Below are positions 51,675 through 60,498 of a stretch of 64,000 nucleotides of DNA, piece after piece; the stretch's first letter is position 1; the number at the start of each line of letters is the position of its first letter. A model generated the notes under the pieces. The model was not told the origin of the DNA. It was given only the letters and a program-made list of their open reading frames with translations, and did no database searches. Source of the DNA: Pararhizobium arenae (GTDB taxonomy: Bacteria > Pseudomonadota > Alphaproteobacteria > Rhizobiales > Rhizobiaceae); NCBI RefSeq assembly GCF_001931685.1, contig NZ_MOOY01000002.1:496001-560000 (forward strand). The letters run 5' to 3'. Made by a program: the position numbers and the translations under genes.

Positions 51675-52117
51675 CCTGCCTCCCGCATTCTGAACATGAT
51701 CGGGCACTCGGACACCGCGACCGTCTCGCCTGTCTGGTTGAGGATTTCGTTGCGAAAGCGGACGACGCCGATGCCGGGTTTGGAGCGCAACGCGCGGGTT
51801 TCGAGAACCAGACTGAAGCCGCTCAGCGTATCGCCGGCGATCACGGGTTTCTTCCAGTCCATGAACTCGATGCCGGGCGACCCTTGAGAGGTCGAAGAGC
51901 CTAGAAAGGCGTCGATCATCATACGCATGGCTATGGAACTCGTATGCCAGCCGGAGGCGGCAAGCCCGCCGAGAATGCTTTTCTTTCCGGCTTCTTCGTC
52001 CATGTGCATCGGCTGCGGATCGAATTCGCTGGCGAATGCGATGATCTCGGCAGTTTCCATGCGACGCGGCAGGTACTCAAACCGTTGCCCGGGTAAAAAG
52101 TCCTCGAAATGAAGCAT
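51671..52117 (-). CDS. MaoC-like hot-dog-fold dehydratase, copy 2
   Basis: A 148-residue MaoC-family protein, the upstream partner. FASEFDPQPMHMDEEAGKKSILGGLAASGWHTSSIAMRMM (about 29-68) again carries the Asp-Pro-Gln-Pro-x-His catalytic element. Start at 52117 (GGAG upstream); a longer frame to 52159 has no family sequence. It is about 45 percent similar by eye to copy 1, an old duplication. No thiolase or CoA ligase genes are nearby, so the pathway cannot be told. Confidence 0.88.
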   Translation of the reverse strand: MLHFEDFLPGQRFEYLPRRMETAEIIAFASEFDPQPMHMDEEAGKKSILGGLAASGWHTSSIAMRMMIDAFLGSSTSQGSPGIEFMDWKKPVIAGDTLSGFSLVLETRALRSKPGIGVVRFRNEILNQTGETVAVSECPIMFRMREAG

Positions 52118-52186
52118 CACATTCTCCGCCCTTGTGCTGGGCAAACCGAATAGCCTCATTCCATTCCGGTTGCAATCATGAAGCGG

Positions 52187-53635
52187 TTATTGCGGAATAG
52201 CCATTTCGCGGCCGTTGATCTTCATCTTGTTGTTCTCGTCAACCTCAAGCCGCCAGCGATGGGTGCCGTCCGGCGTCGTTTCGGCAAAGCCCTTGACCAT
52301 CAGCAGCACGAAGGCCGCCTGACCGTATTGCGGTACGGCCTTGGCGTTGTCCTGAAGGTAGGCGACGGTCTTGTCGAAGTCGCGGGCGACGATGGTGACG
52401 TCGGATTTCTGCTTGTTCTGGATATCAGGATAAAGCGTCGTTTCGCCTGTCAGGCTGACGTCGTAGATAGAGGAGCGTGCCGATACGTTCTCATAAGTGA
52501 CATGGAGCTCGCCATTCGGCAGGAAACGTTTGCCCATTTCAGTCGATTGCGCCTCTGTCAACGGCTCGTCGGCATTGAAGTTGGCGTTGTCGATGAAATA
52601 GGTGAGGCCGCTTGCTACATTGATGTCCTTTACGCCGATCTCGACATCGAAGGTTTCAGGGATGGCTTGCTGAAAGACGAGGGGTACGAGGTTCGGAGGC
52701 GTCGTCGGCTTGTCGAGGCCAAAGCCGATGCGGAAGGATGCGCCGTCCCGCAGGCCGTCGGCTGCGATATTGTAACGCGCGCTTTCCGCCCCAAACTCGC
52801 CTTCCGGCGTGGAAACCTTCAGGTTTGCAAGTTCGATGGTTTCCAGCAGTTGCCCGAACATCGGCAGGTTGGCGCGCACGAGGTCCTTCAGCGTCTTCTC
52901 GTCGTCCGGCGTCAGCTTGTCCTGCTTTATGCGGTCGATGACGAAGAATACGATGTCCTGAAGCGGCTTGTAGTGAAGGCCGTTGACTGCCGCATCGACG
53001 GTCAGGTTGTCGGCGGAGATGCCGATGCGGGTGTTTTTCTCGTCCACGATGGTTTCGGTAAAGGCACCGAAGACAGAGTTGGAGCGCATGTCGACGGTAT
53101 CGGGGCCCTTGCGCTGCGTATCCAGCGTTGTGGCAAGGTTGGCAAAACGGCCTTCGATGGATTCCTTCGGGCTTTTGGTCGAAAAGGCGAGGCCGTCGGC
53201 CTTCATGTCGAACGACTTGAAGTAGAGCAGATCGGGATCGATGATGCCTTCGCCCCGCATCCTGTCGATACGATAGGTGAAATCGGTCTTCTCCTTCTCG
53301 GCAGTGAAGCTGCCCTTGAGATCGAGATTTTCATCCTGCGTGAACCGCCACAGACCATCTTCCAACGGCCGCACCAGCGACAGAAACGGCTTCAGCCCCG
53401 TGACTGTGAAATCTGCCGGATCGACGTCTTTCAAAAACACGGTGGGGTCGAAAATGACCTCATAATCCTGCGTCGCGGGACGAACCTTGACCAGCCCCTG
53501 CTTGACGAATTTTTCGGGCAGATAGGTTGTCAGCTTCTTTTCGAGCGCCATCGCGCCTTCATAGGAAATCTCTGCAGCCAAAGCCGGCGTGAGCGGCAGA
53601 GCGACGGAAAGCAAGGCGGCGGCCATAAAGCGCAT
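52187..53635 (-). CDS. Large exported protein of unknown function
   Basis: A 482-residue exported protein: signal peptide at 1 to about 21 (cleavage ALA|AE), then a beta-rich mature part with repeated motif-like segments of the form strand-turn-strand (for example TVDAAVNGLHYKPL and ELHVTYENVSARSSIYDVSLTGE) and no cysteines. I do not recognise a characterised family; the look is that of DUF945-like or AsmA-like lipid-facing periplasmic proteins, which I offer only as resemblance. ATG 53635 follows GGAGGAATCC. It stands alone between the MaoC pair and ychF. Confidence 0.8.
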   Translation of the reverse strand: MRFMAAALLSVALPLTPALAAEISYEGAMALEKKLTTYLPEKFVKQGLVKVRPATQDYEVIFDPTVFLKDVDPADFTVTGLKPFLSLVRPLEDGLWRFTQDENLDLKGSFTAEKEKTDFTYRIDRMRGEGIIDPDLLYFKSFDMKADGLAFSTKSPKESIEGRFANLATTLDTQRKGPDTVDMRSNSVFGAFTETIVDEKNTRIGISADNLTVDAAVNGLHYKPLQDIVFFVIDRIKQDKLTPDDEKTLKDLVRANLPMFGQLLETIELANLKVSTPEGEFGAESARYNIAADGLRDGASFRIGFGLDKPTTPPNLVPLVFQQAIPETFDVEIGVKDINVASGLTYFIDNANFNADEPLTEAQSTEMGKRFLPNGELHVTYENVSARSSIYDVSLTGETTLYPDIQNKQKSDVTIVARDFDKTVAYLQDNAKAVPQYGQAAFVLLMVKGFAETTPDGTHRWRLEVDENNKMKINGREMAIPQ

Positions 53636-53717
53636 CACAGGATTCCTCCAAACTACGAGTTGTCGCGGAAGATATGCCAATGGCCGGTAACGGCAAGTGC
53701 CTGACGTGTATTACCCC

Positions 53718-53761
53718 AAAAACGGAAAGGGCCCGCGACGACGAGCGTCGCAGGCCCTTTC
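53718..53761 (-). terminator. Terminator after ychF
   Basis: GAAAGGGCC (53725-53733) pairs with 53753-53761 and GCGACG (53735-53740) with 53746-53751; a run of five A residues on the plus strand (53718-53722) gives the U-tract on the minus-strand transcript. Strong Rho-independent terminator. Confidence 0.88.
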
Positions 53762-53789
53762 AAATGGTCCGCGGTTCGGGCCGCTATTC

Positions 53790-54893
53790 TTAGGTGTTGA
53801 AACGGAAGTGGATGACGTCGCCATCCTGAACGACATATTCCTTGCCTTCGTCACGCGCCTTGCCGGCATCCTTGGCACCCGTTTCGCCGTTGTACTTGAT
53901 GTAGTCCTCATAGGCGATGGTGTTGGCGCGGATGAAACCGCGTTCGAAATCCGAGTGGATGACGCCGGCGGCACCCGGCGCCTTGGTGCCGCGCTTGATG
54001 GTCCAGGCGCGGGTTTCCTTGGGGCCGACCGTGAAATAGGTGATGAGGTCGAGCAGCTTGTAACCGGCGCGGATCAGGCGGTCGAGGCCGGCTTCATGGA
54101 GACCGAGCGCTTCAAGAAATTCCTTGGCTTCCTCTTCCGGAAGCTGGGCGACTTCGGATTCGATCGCCGCCGAGATGATCACGGTTTCGGCGCCCTGTGC
54201 CTTCGCCATTTCCTCGACAGCCTTGGTGTGCGCATTGCCGGAAACGGCATCGGCTTCCGCGACGTTGCAGACGTAGAGGACCGGGTGCGAGGTCAGCAGG
54301 TTAAGCGATTGGAGGATGCGCAGCTCTTCGGCGTCGAGCGTCGAGAGCAGGGTACGCACCGGCTTGCCTTCGTGCAGCAGCTTGAGCGACGCTTCCATGA
54401 TCGGAAGCATCGCCATCGAATCCTTGTCCTTGCCGACGGCGCGCTTGCGGGTCTGCTCGGTGCGGCGCTCCAGGCTTTCGAGGTCGGCGAGCATCAGCTC
54501 GGTCTCGATCGTGTCGGCATCGGCGACCGGATTGATCTTGCCTTCGACATGGGTGATGTCGTCGTCTTCAAAGCAGCGCAGAACATGCACGACGGCATCG
54601 ACTTCGCGGATGTTGGCGAGGAACTGGTTGCCGAGGCCTTCTCCCTTCGAAGCGCCGCGCACGAGCCCGGCGATATCGACGAAGGAAATGCGGGTCGGGA
54701 TGATTTCCTTCGACTTGGCGATGTCGGCGAGCGCGCGCATGCGCGGATCCGGCACCGCGACTTCGCCGGTGTTCGGCTCGATGGTGCAGAACGGATAGTT
54801 TGCCGCCTGCGCGGCTGCCGTCTTGGTCAGCGCGTTGAAGAGGGTGGACTTGCCGACATTCGGCAGTCCGACGATACCGCATTTGAAGCCCAT
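53790..54893 (-). CDS. ychF: Redox-regulated ATPase/GTPase YchF (OLA1)
   Basis: A 367-residue P-loop protein of the Obg-related YchF family. G1 is GLPNVGKST (9-17), G3 [14 protein letters not shown] (about 72-85), and NVAEAD replaces the usual NKxD, which explains its preference for ATP. A C-terminal TGS domain is present (about 280-365: [36 protein letters not shown]). It binds ribosomes and affects stress responses in other bacteria. Start at 54893; the long upstream frame to 55412 lies over clpS. In rhizobia it usually follows pth; here clpS sits between them on the other strand. Confidence 0.96.
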   Translation of the reverse strand: MGFKCGIVGLPNVGKSTLFNALTKTAAAQAANYPFCTIEPNTGEVAVPDPRMRALADIAKSKEIIPTRISFVDIAGLVRGASKGEGLGNQFLANIREVDAVVHVLRCFEDDDITHVEGKINPVADADTIETELMLADLESLERRTEQTRKRAVGKDKDSMAMLPIMEASLKLLHEGKPVRTLLSTLDAEELRILQSLNLLTSHPVLYVCNVAEADAVSGNAHTKAVEEMAKAQGAETVIISAAIESEVAQLPEEEAKEFLEALGLHEAGLDRLIRAGYKLLDLITYFTVGPKETRAWTIKRGTKAPGAAGVIHSDFERGFIRANTIAYEDYIKYNGETGAKDAGKARDEGKEYVVQDGDVIHFRFNT

Positions 54894-55076
54894 GGCCAAA
54901 GTCCGTCTATTCTGGAAATCTGTGCCCTGCCTATGGGGGATAGGGCAGGGCAAGGTCAAGGGTTGCGGAGTTAAAGTTTGGGCGAATGGACGTTTCACGC
55001 ATCTTGTGATGGCTCTTCTCTTGCGATCGAGAGACGATGGGGGCAAAGTCCGCGAGTTCTCCATGGTGGTTCCACG

Positions 55077-55388
55077 ATGAGCGACAACGAAACCAACCTG
55101 AAACCGAAACTGAAGACCAAGCCGAAGCTGGAGAGGCCGAAGCTCTACAAGGTCATTCTGTTCAACGACGACTACACGCCCCGCGATTTCGTCACGCTCG
55201 TCTTGAAGGCGGTCTTCCACATGAGTGAGGAAACCGGCTACCGAATGATGATGACCGCCCACAAGCTCGGCTCCTGCGTCATCCTCGTGTGCGCCAAGGA
55301 TATCGCGGAGACCAAGGCGAAGGAGGCCACCGATCTCGGCAAGGAAGCGGGTTTCCCGCTGATGTTTGCAACGGAGCCGGAAGAATAA
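55077..55388 (+). CDS. clpS: ClpS, Clp protease adaptor for N-degron substrates
   Basis: A 103-residue adaptor that hands proteins with bulky N-terminal residues to ClpAP. An unstructured Lys-rich N-terminus (1-22) is followed by the ClpS fold: KVILFNDDYTPRDFV (about 25-39), with the N-degron pocket Asn/Asp residues, and MMMTAHKLGSC (about 57-67), with the conserved His. Rhizobia often have two ClpS copies; I cannot tell which this is. It is convergent with pth and divergent from ychF; clpA is not here. Confidence 0.93.
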   Translation: MSDNETNLKPKLKTKPKLERPKLYKVILFNDDYTPRDFVTLVLKAVFHMSEETGYRMMMTAHKLGSCVILVCAKDIAETKAKEATDLGKEAGFPLMFATEPEE

Positions 55389-55408
55389 GGGAAAACGAGG
55401 TCGTCTCC

Positions 55409-56125
55409 TCAATCGCCCTTGTTGCCGAACATCTTCTTCAGCATTTCGGCCATGGGCCCCGTTGTCGGCAAAATCTTCGGTTGCTGATGGTTCCGTGCCT
55501 GACGGATATGTGACTTGCCGGCCGGCGGTTTCGGGGCAGGGGCTTCGGCTTCCGGCTTTCCGCCGACTGCAAGCGCCAGCTTGTTCATCAGCTGTGAATC
55601 CTCGCCTTTCGCCAGCATCTCGGCATTGTCAGCCAGCGCGTCGAGCAAGGGCGTCAGCCATGCCTGGTCCGCTTTGGCGAAATCACCCAGGACATGATTG
55701 TGCACCTGTTCTTTCGATCCGGGATGACCGATACCTAATCGCAGACGCCGGTAATCCTTGCCGCAATGGGTGTCGAGCGACTTGATTCCGTTATGGCCCC
55801 CATGGCCGCCGGCCGTCTTGATGCGGGCCTTGCCCGGCGGGAGGTCGAGTTCGTCGTAGATCGCGACGATATCCTTCGGCTCAAGCTTGTAGAAGCGCAT
55901 GGCTTCGCCGACGGATTCGCCCGAAAGGTTCATGAAGGTCTGCGGTTTCATCAGGAGGATGCGCTCGCCGCCCAGTTCACCTTCAGAAATCTCGGCCTTG
56001 AACTTCTTCGACCATGGCGAAAAGTTGTGGCGGCGATGAATGGCGTCGATCGCCATGAAACCGATATTGTGGCGGTTGCCGGCGTATTTGCCGCCGGGAT
56101 TGCCGAGACCTGCAAAAATCTGCAC
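55409..56125 (-). CDS. pth: Peptidyl-tRNA hydrolase
   Basis: A 238-residue enzyme freeing tRNA from peptidyl-tRNA. The catalytic His19 ([13 protein letters not shown]) and the conserved [15 protein letters not shown] start, FMNLSGESV and [14 protein letters not shown] blocks are all present. Residues about 190-238 are a C-terminal Ala/Pro/Lys-rich extension common in rhizobial Pth. Rhizobial genomes usually show rplY-pth-ychF together; here rplY is 3.4 kb away, with two signalling genes in between. Confidence 0.96.
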   Translation of the reverse strand: MQIFAGLGNPGGKYAGNRHNIGFMAIDAIHRRHNFSPWSKKFKAEISEGELGGERILLMKPQTFMNLSGESVGEAMRFYKLEPKDIVAIYDELDLPPGKARIKTAGGHGGHNGIKSLDTHCGKDYRRLRLGIGHPGSKEQVHNHVLGDFAKADQAWLTPLLDALADNAEMLAKGEDSQLMNKLALAVGGKPEAEAPAPKPPAGKSHIRQARNHQQPKILPTTGPMAEMLKKMFGNKGD

Positions 56126-56207
56126 GGGCGCTCTCCAGAATGTTTGTTTCCAGATGCGGCGGTCGGGCTTTCAAGTCAACGCCTGTTTCAGCGTTTTATG
56201 GCATCAT

Positions 56208-56927
56208 CTATCGATTGGGCCGCAGGCCGTAGTCCGCCGCGATCTTGTCCTGTGTGCCATCGGCGATCAATCTGTCCAAGGCGCCCTGCATTTTGGCCAC
56301 GACGTCATCGGCGACGCCGAGATTGCACGCGATGCCGTAGCGCTTGCCGCCTAGGATCAGGGCGGATTCCACGGCCTTTCCTTCCGCCTGCATTATCTCG
56401 AAGGTCTTCTCCGACGTCATCATCAGATCGATGCGATTGTTCAGAAGCTTCCTCAGCGTTGCCTCGAGATCGGCGGCGAGATCGATCTTGGGGAAACCGT
56501 TCGCGGTCAGGAAACTGTAGGAAAAGTCATCCCGCCGGGTGCCGATGGTGAAACGCTTCGCAGCCTCGATGGTGAGCGGATCGATGCCGGAACCGGCTTT
56601 GCGAACCATTACCATCTTGTCGATGAGAAGCGGCTCGATCCATTTGAAACGCCGGTCGCGCTCGTCGTCATGGCCAGTGGTGAAGACACAGGTGTCGGTT
56701 TCCGTCTCCGCGCGGGAGAAGGCGCGCGCCCAGGGCAGGATCTCCAGATTGTAGGGAACATCGATCGCCTTCATGATCAGGCGCACCTGCTCGACCGAAG
56801 CGCCGGTGATCTCACCGTTACGGGTGAAATTGTAGGGCGCATATTCCTCGGTGAGAAGATTGATCGGCTCTTGGGCATGGGCGGTGCCGGAGAGGCAGAG
56901 CACAAGCGCGAAAAGAATGCGTTTCAT
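56208..56927 (-). CDS. Periplasmic amino-acid-type solute-binding protein
   Basis: A 239-residue exported protein with a signal peptide (1-18, cleavage AHA|QE) and a single SBP_bac_3-type domain: INLLTEEYAPYNFTRNGEITGASVEQVRLIMKAIDVPYNLEILPWARAF is the ligand-side lobe. There is no permease or ATPase gene nearby. It starts 20 bases after the stop of the GGDEF-EAL gene in the same direction, so the two are probably co-expressed, and it may act as a ligand sensor for that receptor rather than for transport. The start at 56927 places the signal peptide. Confidence 0.85.
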   Translation of the reverse strand: MKRILFALVLCLSGTAHAQEPINLLTEEYAPYNFTRNGEITGASVEQVRLIMKAIDVPYNLEILPWARAFSRAETETDTCVFTTGHDDERDRRFKWIEPLLIDKMVMVRKAGSGIDPLTIEAAKRFTIGTRRDDFSYSFLTANGFPKIDLAADLEATLRKLLNNRIDLMMTSEKTFEIMQAEGKAVESALILGGKRYGIACNLGVADDVVAKMQGALDRLIADGTQDKIAADYGLRPNR

Positions 56928-56947
56928 GCCCTGTCTCCCGTGTCGTC

Positions 56948-59341
56948 TCAAGCCAGTGTACTGATCTTGGCTTCGGAGTCCATTTCCAGCATTTCGAGCA
57001 TGCTGTCTATCGGCATTGGCTTGCTGAACAGATAACCCTGGCCGTAATCGACGCCGAGCTTGCGCAGCAGTTCCCATTGTTCCGTCGTTTCGATGCCTTC
57101 CGCAACCACCGAACAGCCCATCTGGTGGGAGATGGTGCGGATGCCCTTGATCAGCATCCGGCTCTTGCGGCGCACGTCGTTTGTTCCCGTGCTCAGCGAG
57201 CGGGTGAATGATTGATCGACCTTGACGATATTGACCGGGAACCGATTGAGGTAGCTCAAAGACGAGTAGCCGGTGCCGAAATCGTCAAGCGCGATGCGGC
57301 AGCCGAATTCGCTGAGTTGCTTCAGGACGGCATGGACATCGGGATTGTCGAGCATCAGCACCGCCTCGGTGATCTCGATGACGATGCGGCTCGGGGCGAT
57401 ATGGTGCTTCAGCAGCAGCGCCGCCAGCTTGTGGGGTAAGGTGAGTTCGAACTGAAGGGGTGAGAAATTGACGGCAAGGTAGGTGCTTTGCGTGCCTTCC
57501 AGCTTGCTGATCCGGGCGAGGTGCCGGATGGCCTTTTCAAGAACCCGCTCGCCGATGCGGCCGATGGAACCGGTTTCCTCGGCAATGCCGATGATCTTGC
57601 CGGGGGGCAGGATGCCCTTTTCCGGATGGTTGAGGCGCATCAGGGCTTCGAAACCGGCGATGCGGCCTTCGCCGAGGCTGACGATCGGCTGGAGATAGGC
57701 TTCGAACCAGTCTTCCTTGAGGCCGGCCTCGATGTGCTGCTCCATCTCATGGCGTTCGCGCGCCGTGTCGAGCATGGAGTTGTCGAACACCAGCACGCCG
57801 TTCTTGCCTTCGCGCTTGCGCGTATACATCGCCATGTCGGACTTGAGCAGCAGGTCGGACGCATTGACGGCGTGGTCAGGGTAAAGCGCAATGCCGATGC
57901 TGGCGGTGACCGAAAGATCGGCGCCCTCGATGAAGATCGGCGCGTTGAGGCACTCGTAAATCCTCTCGCCGATTTCACTGGCGAGGGCTGCCGCATGCTC
58001 GGCGCTGACCAGGATTGCGAATTCGTCGCCGCCAAGACGAGCCATCGCGTCTTCCGGGCGCAGCGTGGTCTTGATGCGCGTCACCACCTGGCGCAGAACC
58101 TCGTCGCCCGCCGCATGGCCGAAATTGTCGTTGATCCACTTGAACCGGTCCAGATCGATAAAGATGCAGGCGAGTTGCATCGCCTGCGCATCGACATCCT
58201 TGATGCCGTCATCCAGCGCCGCTTCAAAACCCTGACGGTTGAGCAGGCCGGTCAGGTGATCCGTAATCGCCTGGGCGTGGTTCCGGCTTTCCGCCTGCTT
58301 GAGAGCGGTCACGTCCGTCATGACCGACAGCGATACGCCGCCAATTTCATCGCTGACGAAGTTGCGCATCTCCAGAATGAGAACGATCATCATCTCGCCG
58401 TTCTTCCTGCGAAACGGGACCGTGACCTCGCAGATGCCTGCATTGTCCGGGCTGATGTCTGCCCTGCGCGCCTTGTAGGTTTCGTGCCAGTGCTCGTCGA
58501 CGAAATCCGTGAAGGCTCGCCCGATCGCCTCCTCGCGGCGATAACCCGTGGCGACCAGCCAGTAATCGCTGACGGCGGTGATTTCGCCCGACGTGTCGAG
58601 CGAAAACAGCATGGCCGGAGTCTTGTTGTAGATGTTGGACGCGCGCGCGTGGGCGCGCTTGAGCTCGGTTTCCTCCTGCTCGAGCTTCGTCTGCATCTCG
58701 TTGAAGTTATGGGCAAGCGCGCCCATTTCGTCATCCGAGTTCCAATCGACCTGATGGCGCGATCCCAGGCGACGGGTGGCCTCGATGGCCGCGGTCAGGC
58801 GAAGCAGCGGGCGGATGACGATCACGCGATTGCTGATGATCGCAGCGGCAAAGACGATCGCGACGGCAACAAGCAGGATCAGGAAGACACTGATTTCATC
58901 CCGGCTGAAGCGCGAAACGAGACCGGGCTCTTCGACCTGGATTTCAACGGAACCGACGACGCGTTCACCATCGTTGGAATTGTAGTGAATTTCGCGCGAA
59001 AGCACGGTGTCTTCGCTGCTGTCGATCCGGGGCGGGGCATCCGGGAAACGAATGGAAATGGAGCCAGAGCTATCGCGGACATGAACGGACAGCACGTTTT
59101 CGCCGGCGGCAAGCGCCCGGGCGATCTGCTTTATGCCGTCCGTATCGTAGTCCCAGAGGGGCTTGCCCAGCGCCTCGGCGCCGGTGCGCATGAGCACCTC
59201 GGTGTTGTCCAGCCTTTCGCGCGCAACGCGCTCGGACGAAAGGGTCAGGAACAGCACGATAAGGGGCGCCACGAAGATGAGGACGGCGCCGCAAACAATC
59301 GCAATAAATCGGTTCTCCACGGAATGCATCATGGCGTGCAT
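56948..59341 (-). CDS. Membrane HAMP-PAS-GGDEF-EAL c-di-GMP enzyme
   Basis: A 797-residue bifunctional-type protein. Helix 1 is at about 12-34, a periplasmic sensor at about 35-148, helix 2 at about 150-172, HAMP at about 173-225, PAS at about 235-345, GGDEF at about 355-515 and EAL at about 535-780. The cyclase motif GGDEF (437-441) is intact, with an RxxD product-inhibition site exactly five residues before it (Arg428-Asp431). The phosphodiesterase motif EAL (565-567) and DDFGTGYSS are intact. Both activities are thus possible; net direction cannot be read off. Paired downstream with a solute-binding protein that may signal through its periplasmic domain. Confidence 0.93.
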   Translation of the reverse strand: MHAMMHSVENRFIAIVCGAVLIFVAPLIVLFLTLSSERVARERLDNTEVLMRTGAEALGKPLWDYDTDGIKQIARALAAGENVLSVHVRDSSGSISIRFPDAPPRIDSSEDTVLSREIHYNSNDGERVVGSVEIQVEEPGLVSRFSRDEISVFLILLVAVAIVFAAAIISNRVIVIRPLLRLTAAIEATRRLGSRHQVDWNSDDEMGALAHNFNEMQTKLEQEETELKRAHARASNIYNKTPAMLFSLDTSGEITAVSDYWLVATGYRREEAIGRAFTDFVDEHWHETYKARRADISPDNAGICEVTVPFRRKNGEMMIVLILEMRNFVSDEIGGVSLSVMTDVTALKQAESRNHAQAITDHLTGLLNRQGFEAALDDGIKDVDAQAMQLACIFIDLDRFKWINDNFGHAAGDEVLRQVVTRIKTTLRPEDAMARLGGDEFAILVSAEHAAALASEIGERIYECLNAPIFIEGADLSVTASIGIALYPDHAVNASDLLLKSDMAMYTRKREGKNGVLVFDNSMLDTARERHEMEQHIEAGLKEDWFEAYLQPIVSLGEGRIAGFEALMRLNHPEKGILPPGKIIGIAEETGSIGRIGERVLEKAIRHLARISKLEGTQSTYLAVNFSPLQFELTLPHKLAALLLKHHIAPSRIVIEITEAVLMLDNPDVHAVLKQLSEFGCRIALDDFGTGYSSLSYLNRFPVNIVKVDQSFTRSLSTGTNDVRRKSRMLIKGIRTISHQMGCSVVAEGIETTEQWELLRKLGVDYGQGYLFSKPMPIDSMLEMLEMDSEAKISTLA

Positions 59342-59502
59342 CCGATCGTGCTTCGGTTCTCACGGTTCATTTCAGGATTCTCGTACGCTAAGGCCGGTTC
59401 AATCCCCCAGCACAACTCATCACGAAAATCTTAAATGTTGCTAAAATTCACCGGTTAATTTCCTGGGTAGATGTCCGGGCAGAGAGAACTGGCCCGCAGG
59501 CA

Positions 59503-59537
59503 ATAAAAAACCCGCCAAGCCTGAGGCAGGGCGGGTT
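59503..59537 (-). terminator. Terminator after rplY
   Basis: AACCCGCC (59509-59516) pairs with GGCGGGTT (59530-59537); the plus-strand A-run (59505-59510) gives the U-tract on the minus strand. It ends the rplY transcript and separates it from the GGDEF-EAL gene. Confidence 0.88.
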
Positions 59538-59558
59538 CTATAGCAGGCCCGGATACGA

Positions 59559-60161
59559 TTATTCCGAAGCTGCTTCTTCTTCTTCCGAAACGCCGCCTGC
59601 CGGAGCAACGATGGTGGCGATCGTGAAGTCGCGGTCGGTGATGGCCGGGGTTGCGCCCTTCGGCAGCTTGACGTTCGAGATATGAACGCCGTCGCCAACC
59701 TTGAGACCCGTCAGGTCAACGGTGATGAATTCCGGGATGTCGTTGGCCGAAACGTGCAGTTCGACTTCGTGACGGACGATGTTTAGAACAGCGCCGGTCT
59801 TGATCGCGGACTTGTCTTCGTTGATGAAGTGAACCGGAACTTCGACGGTAACCTGGGAATTCGCGGAAACGCGCAGGAAGTCGACGTGCATGGTGAAGTC
59901 GCGGACCGGATCTAGCTGATAGTCCTTCGGAAGGACGCGGATCTTTTCGCCGCCAACGTCGATCGTCGCAACGGTGGTCATGAAACCGCCGGCGTGGATC
60001 TTCTGGGTGACTTCCTTCGTGGAGAGGGCGATGGAAATCGGAGCCTGCTTGTCGCCGTAGATGACTGCAGGAATAAGGCCGTTGCGGCGAAGTTCACGGG
60101 AGGACCCCTTACCAACCCGTTCGCGCGTTTCGGCCTTGAGCTCGTAAGATGCGTGGCTCAT
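59559..60161 (-). CDS. rplY: 50S ribosomal protein L25 (CTC family)
   Basis: A 200-residue L25 of the long CTC type: an N-terminal 5S rRNA-binding L25 domain (1 to about 95, [38 protein letters not shown]) and a C-terminal beta domain (about 100-190), with an acidic tail rich in Glu (EEEEAASE). It binds 5S rRNA in the central protuberance. AAAGG lies before ATG 60161. It is transcribed from its own promoter and ended by its own terminator, rather than in one unit with pth. Confidence 0.95.
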   Translation of the reverse strand: MSHASYELKAETRERVGKGSSRELRRNGLIPAVIYGDKQAPISIALSTKEVTQKIHAGGFMTTVATIDVGGEKIRVLPKDYQLDPVRDFTMHVDFLRVSANSQVTVEVPVHFINEDKSAIKTGAVLNIVRHEVELHVSANDIPEFITVDLTGLKVGDGVHISNVKLPKGATPAITDRDFTIATIVAPAGGVSEEEEAASE

Positions 60162-60498
60162 GGCATTACCTTTCTGGTGTTTTTGGAGAGCCCATCTGCT
60201 ATCAACAGTGCCAGATGGACCTGAGATCCGGAGATCCCATCCGCGTTTGCCTCCAAGGGTGTCTGCGCGGACGCGCGTCCATAACCGAGAACGCCTGGAA
60301 ATGCAAGCAAGCGATCCCTCAAACCGCTTTTGTCGCGTTTCGGCATATATTATCTCGCAGCAGGTGAGCAGTCTCGGGAAAGTTCCCGTCATGCGCGATA
60401 TTTCATTGATCGCTAACCTTCGATCTCGATGATTTTCACGCAATTAAGGGATTTTAAGGCCCGGATGCGAGGGTGTGGCATCTCAAATCGGGTGCTCC
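60162..60498. other. 337-base divergent intergenic region rplY / MHYT gene
   Basis: Nothing but regulatory sequence is visible: the rplY promoter and 5' leader on the minus strand, and the upstream region of the MHYT-GGDEF-EAL gene on the plus strand. I found no small ORF with a ribosome site, tRNA, repeat or clear hairpin. Confidence 0.6.
60279..60307 (-). promoter_or_regulatory. Probable rplY promoter
   Basis: On the minus strand: CTTGCA (60302-60307), 17-base spacer and TTATGG (60279-60284), the rhizobial housekeeping pattern with the same -10 as the hmuR promoter. It would give a 5' leader of about 110 bases before the rplY ATG. Confidence 0.55.

Noticed and set aside
57488-59434. 648-codon plus-strand frame opposite the GGDEF-EAL gene
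   Set aside because: Shadow of a gene with unmistakable GGDEF and EAL domains.
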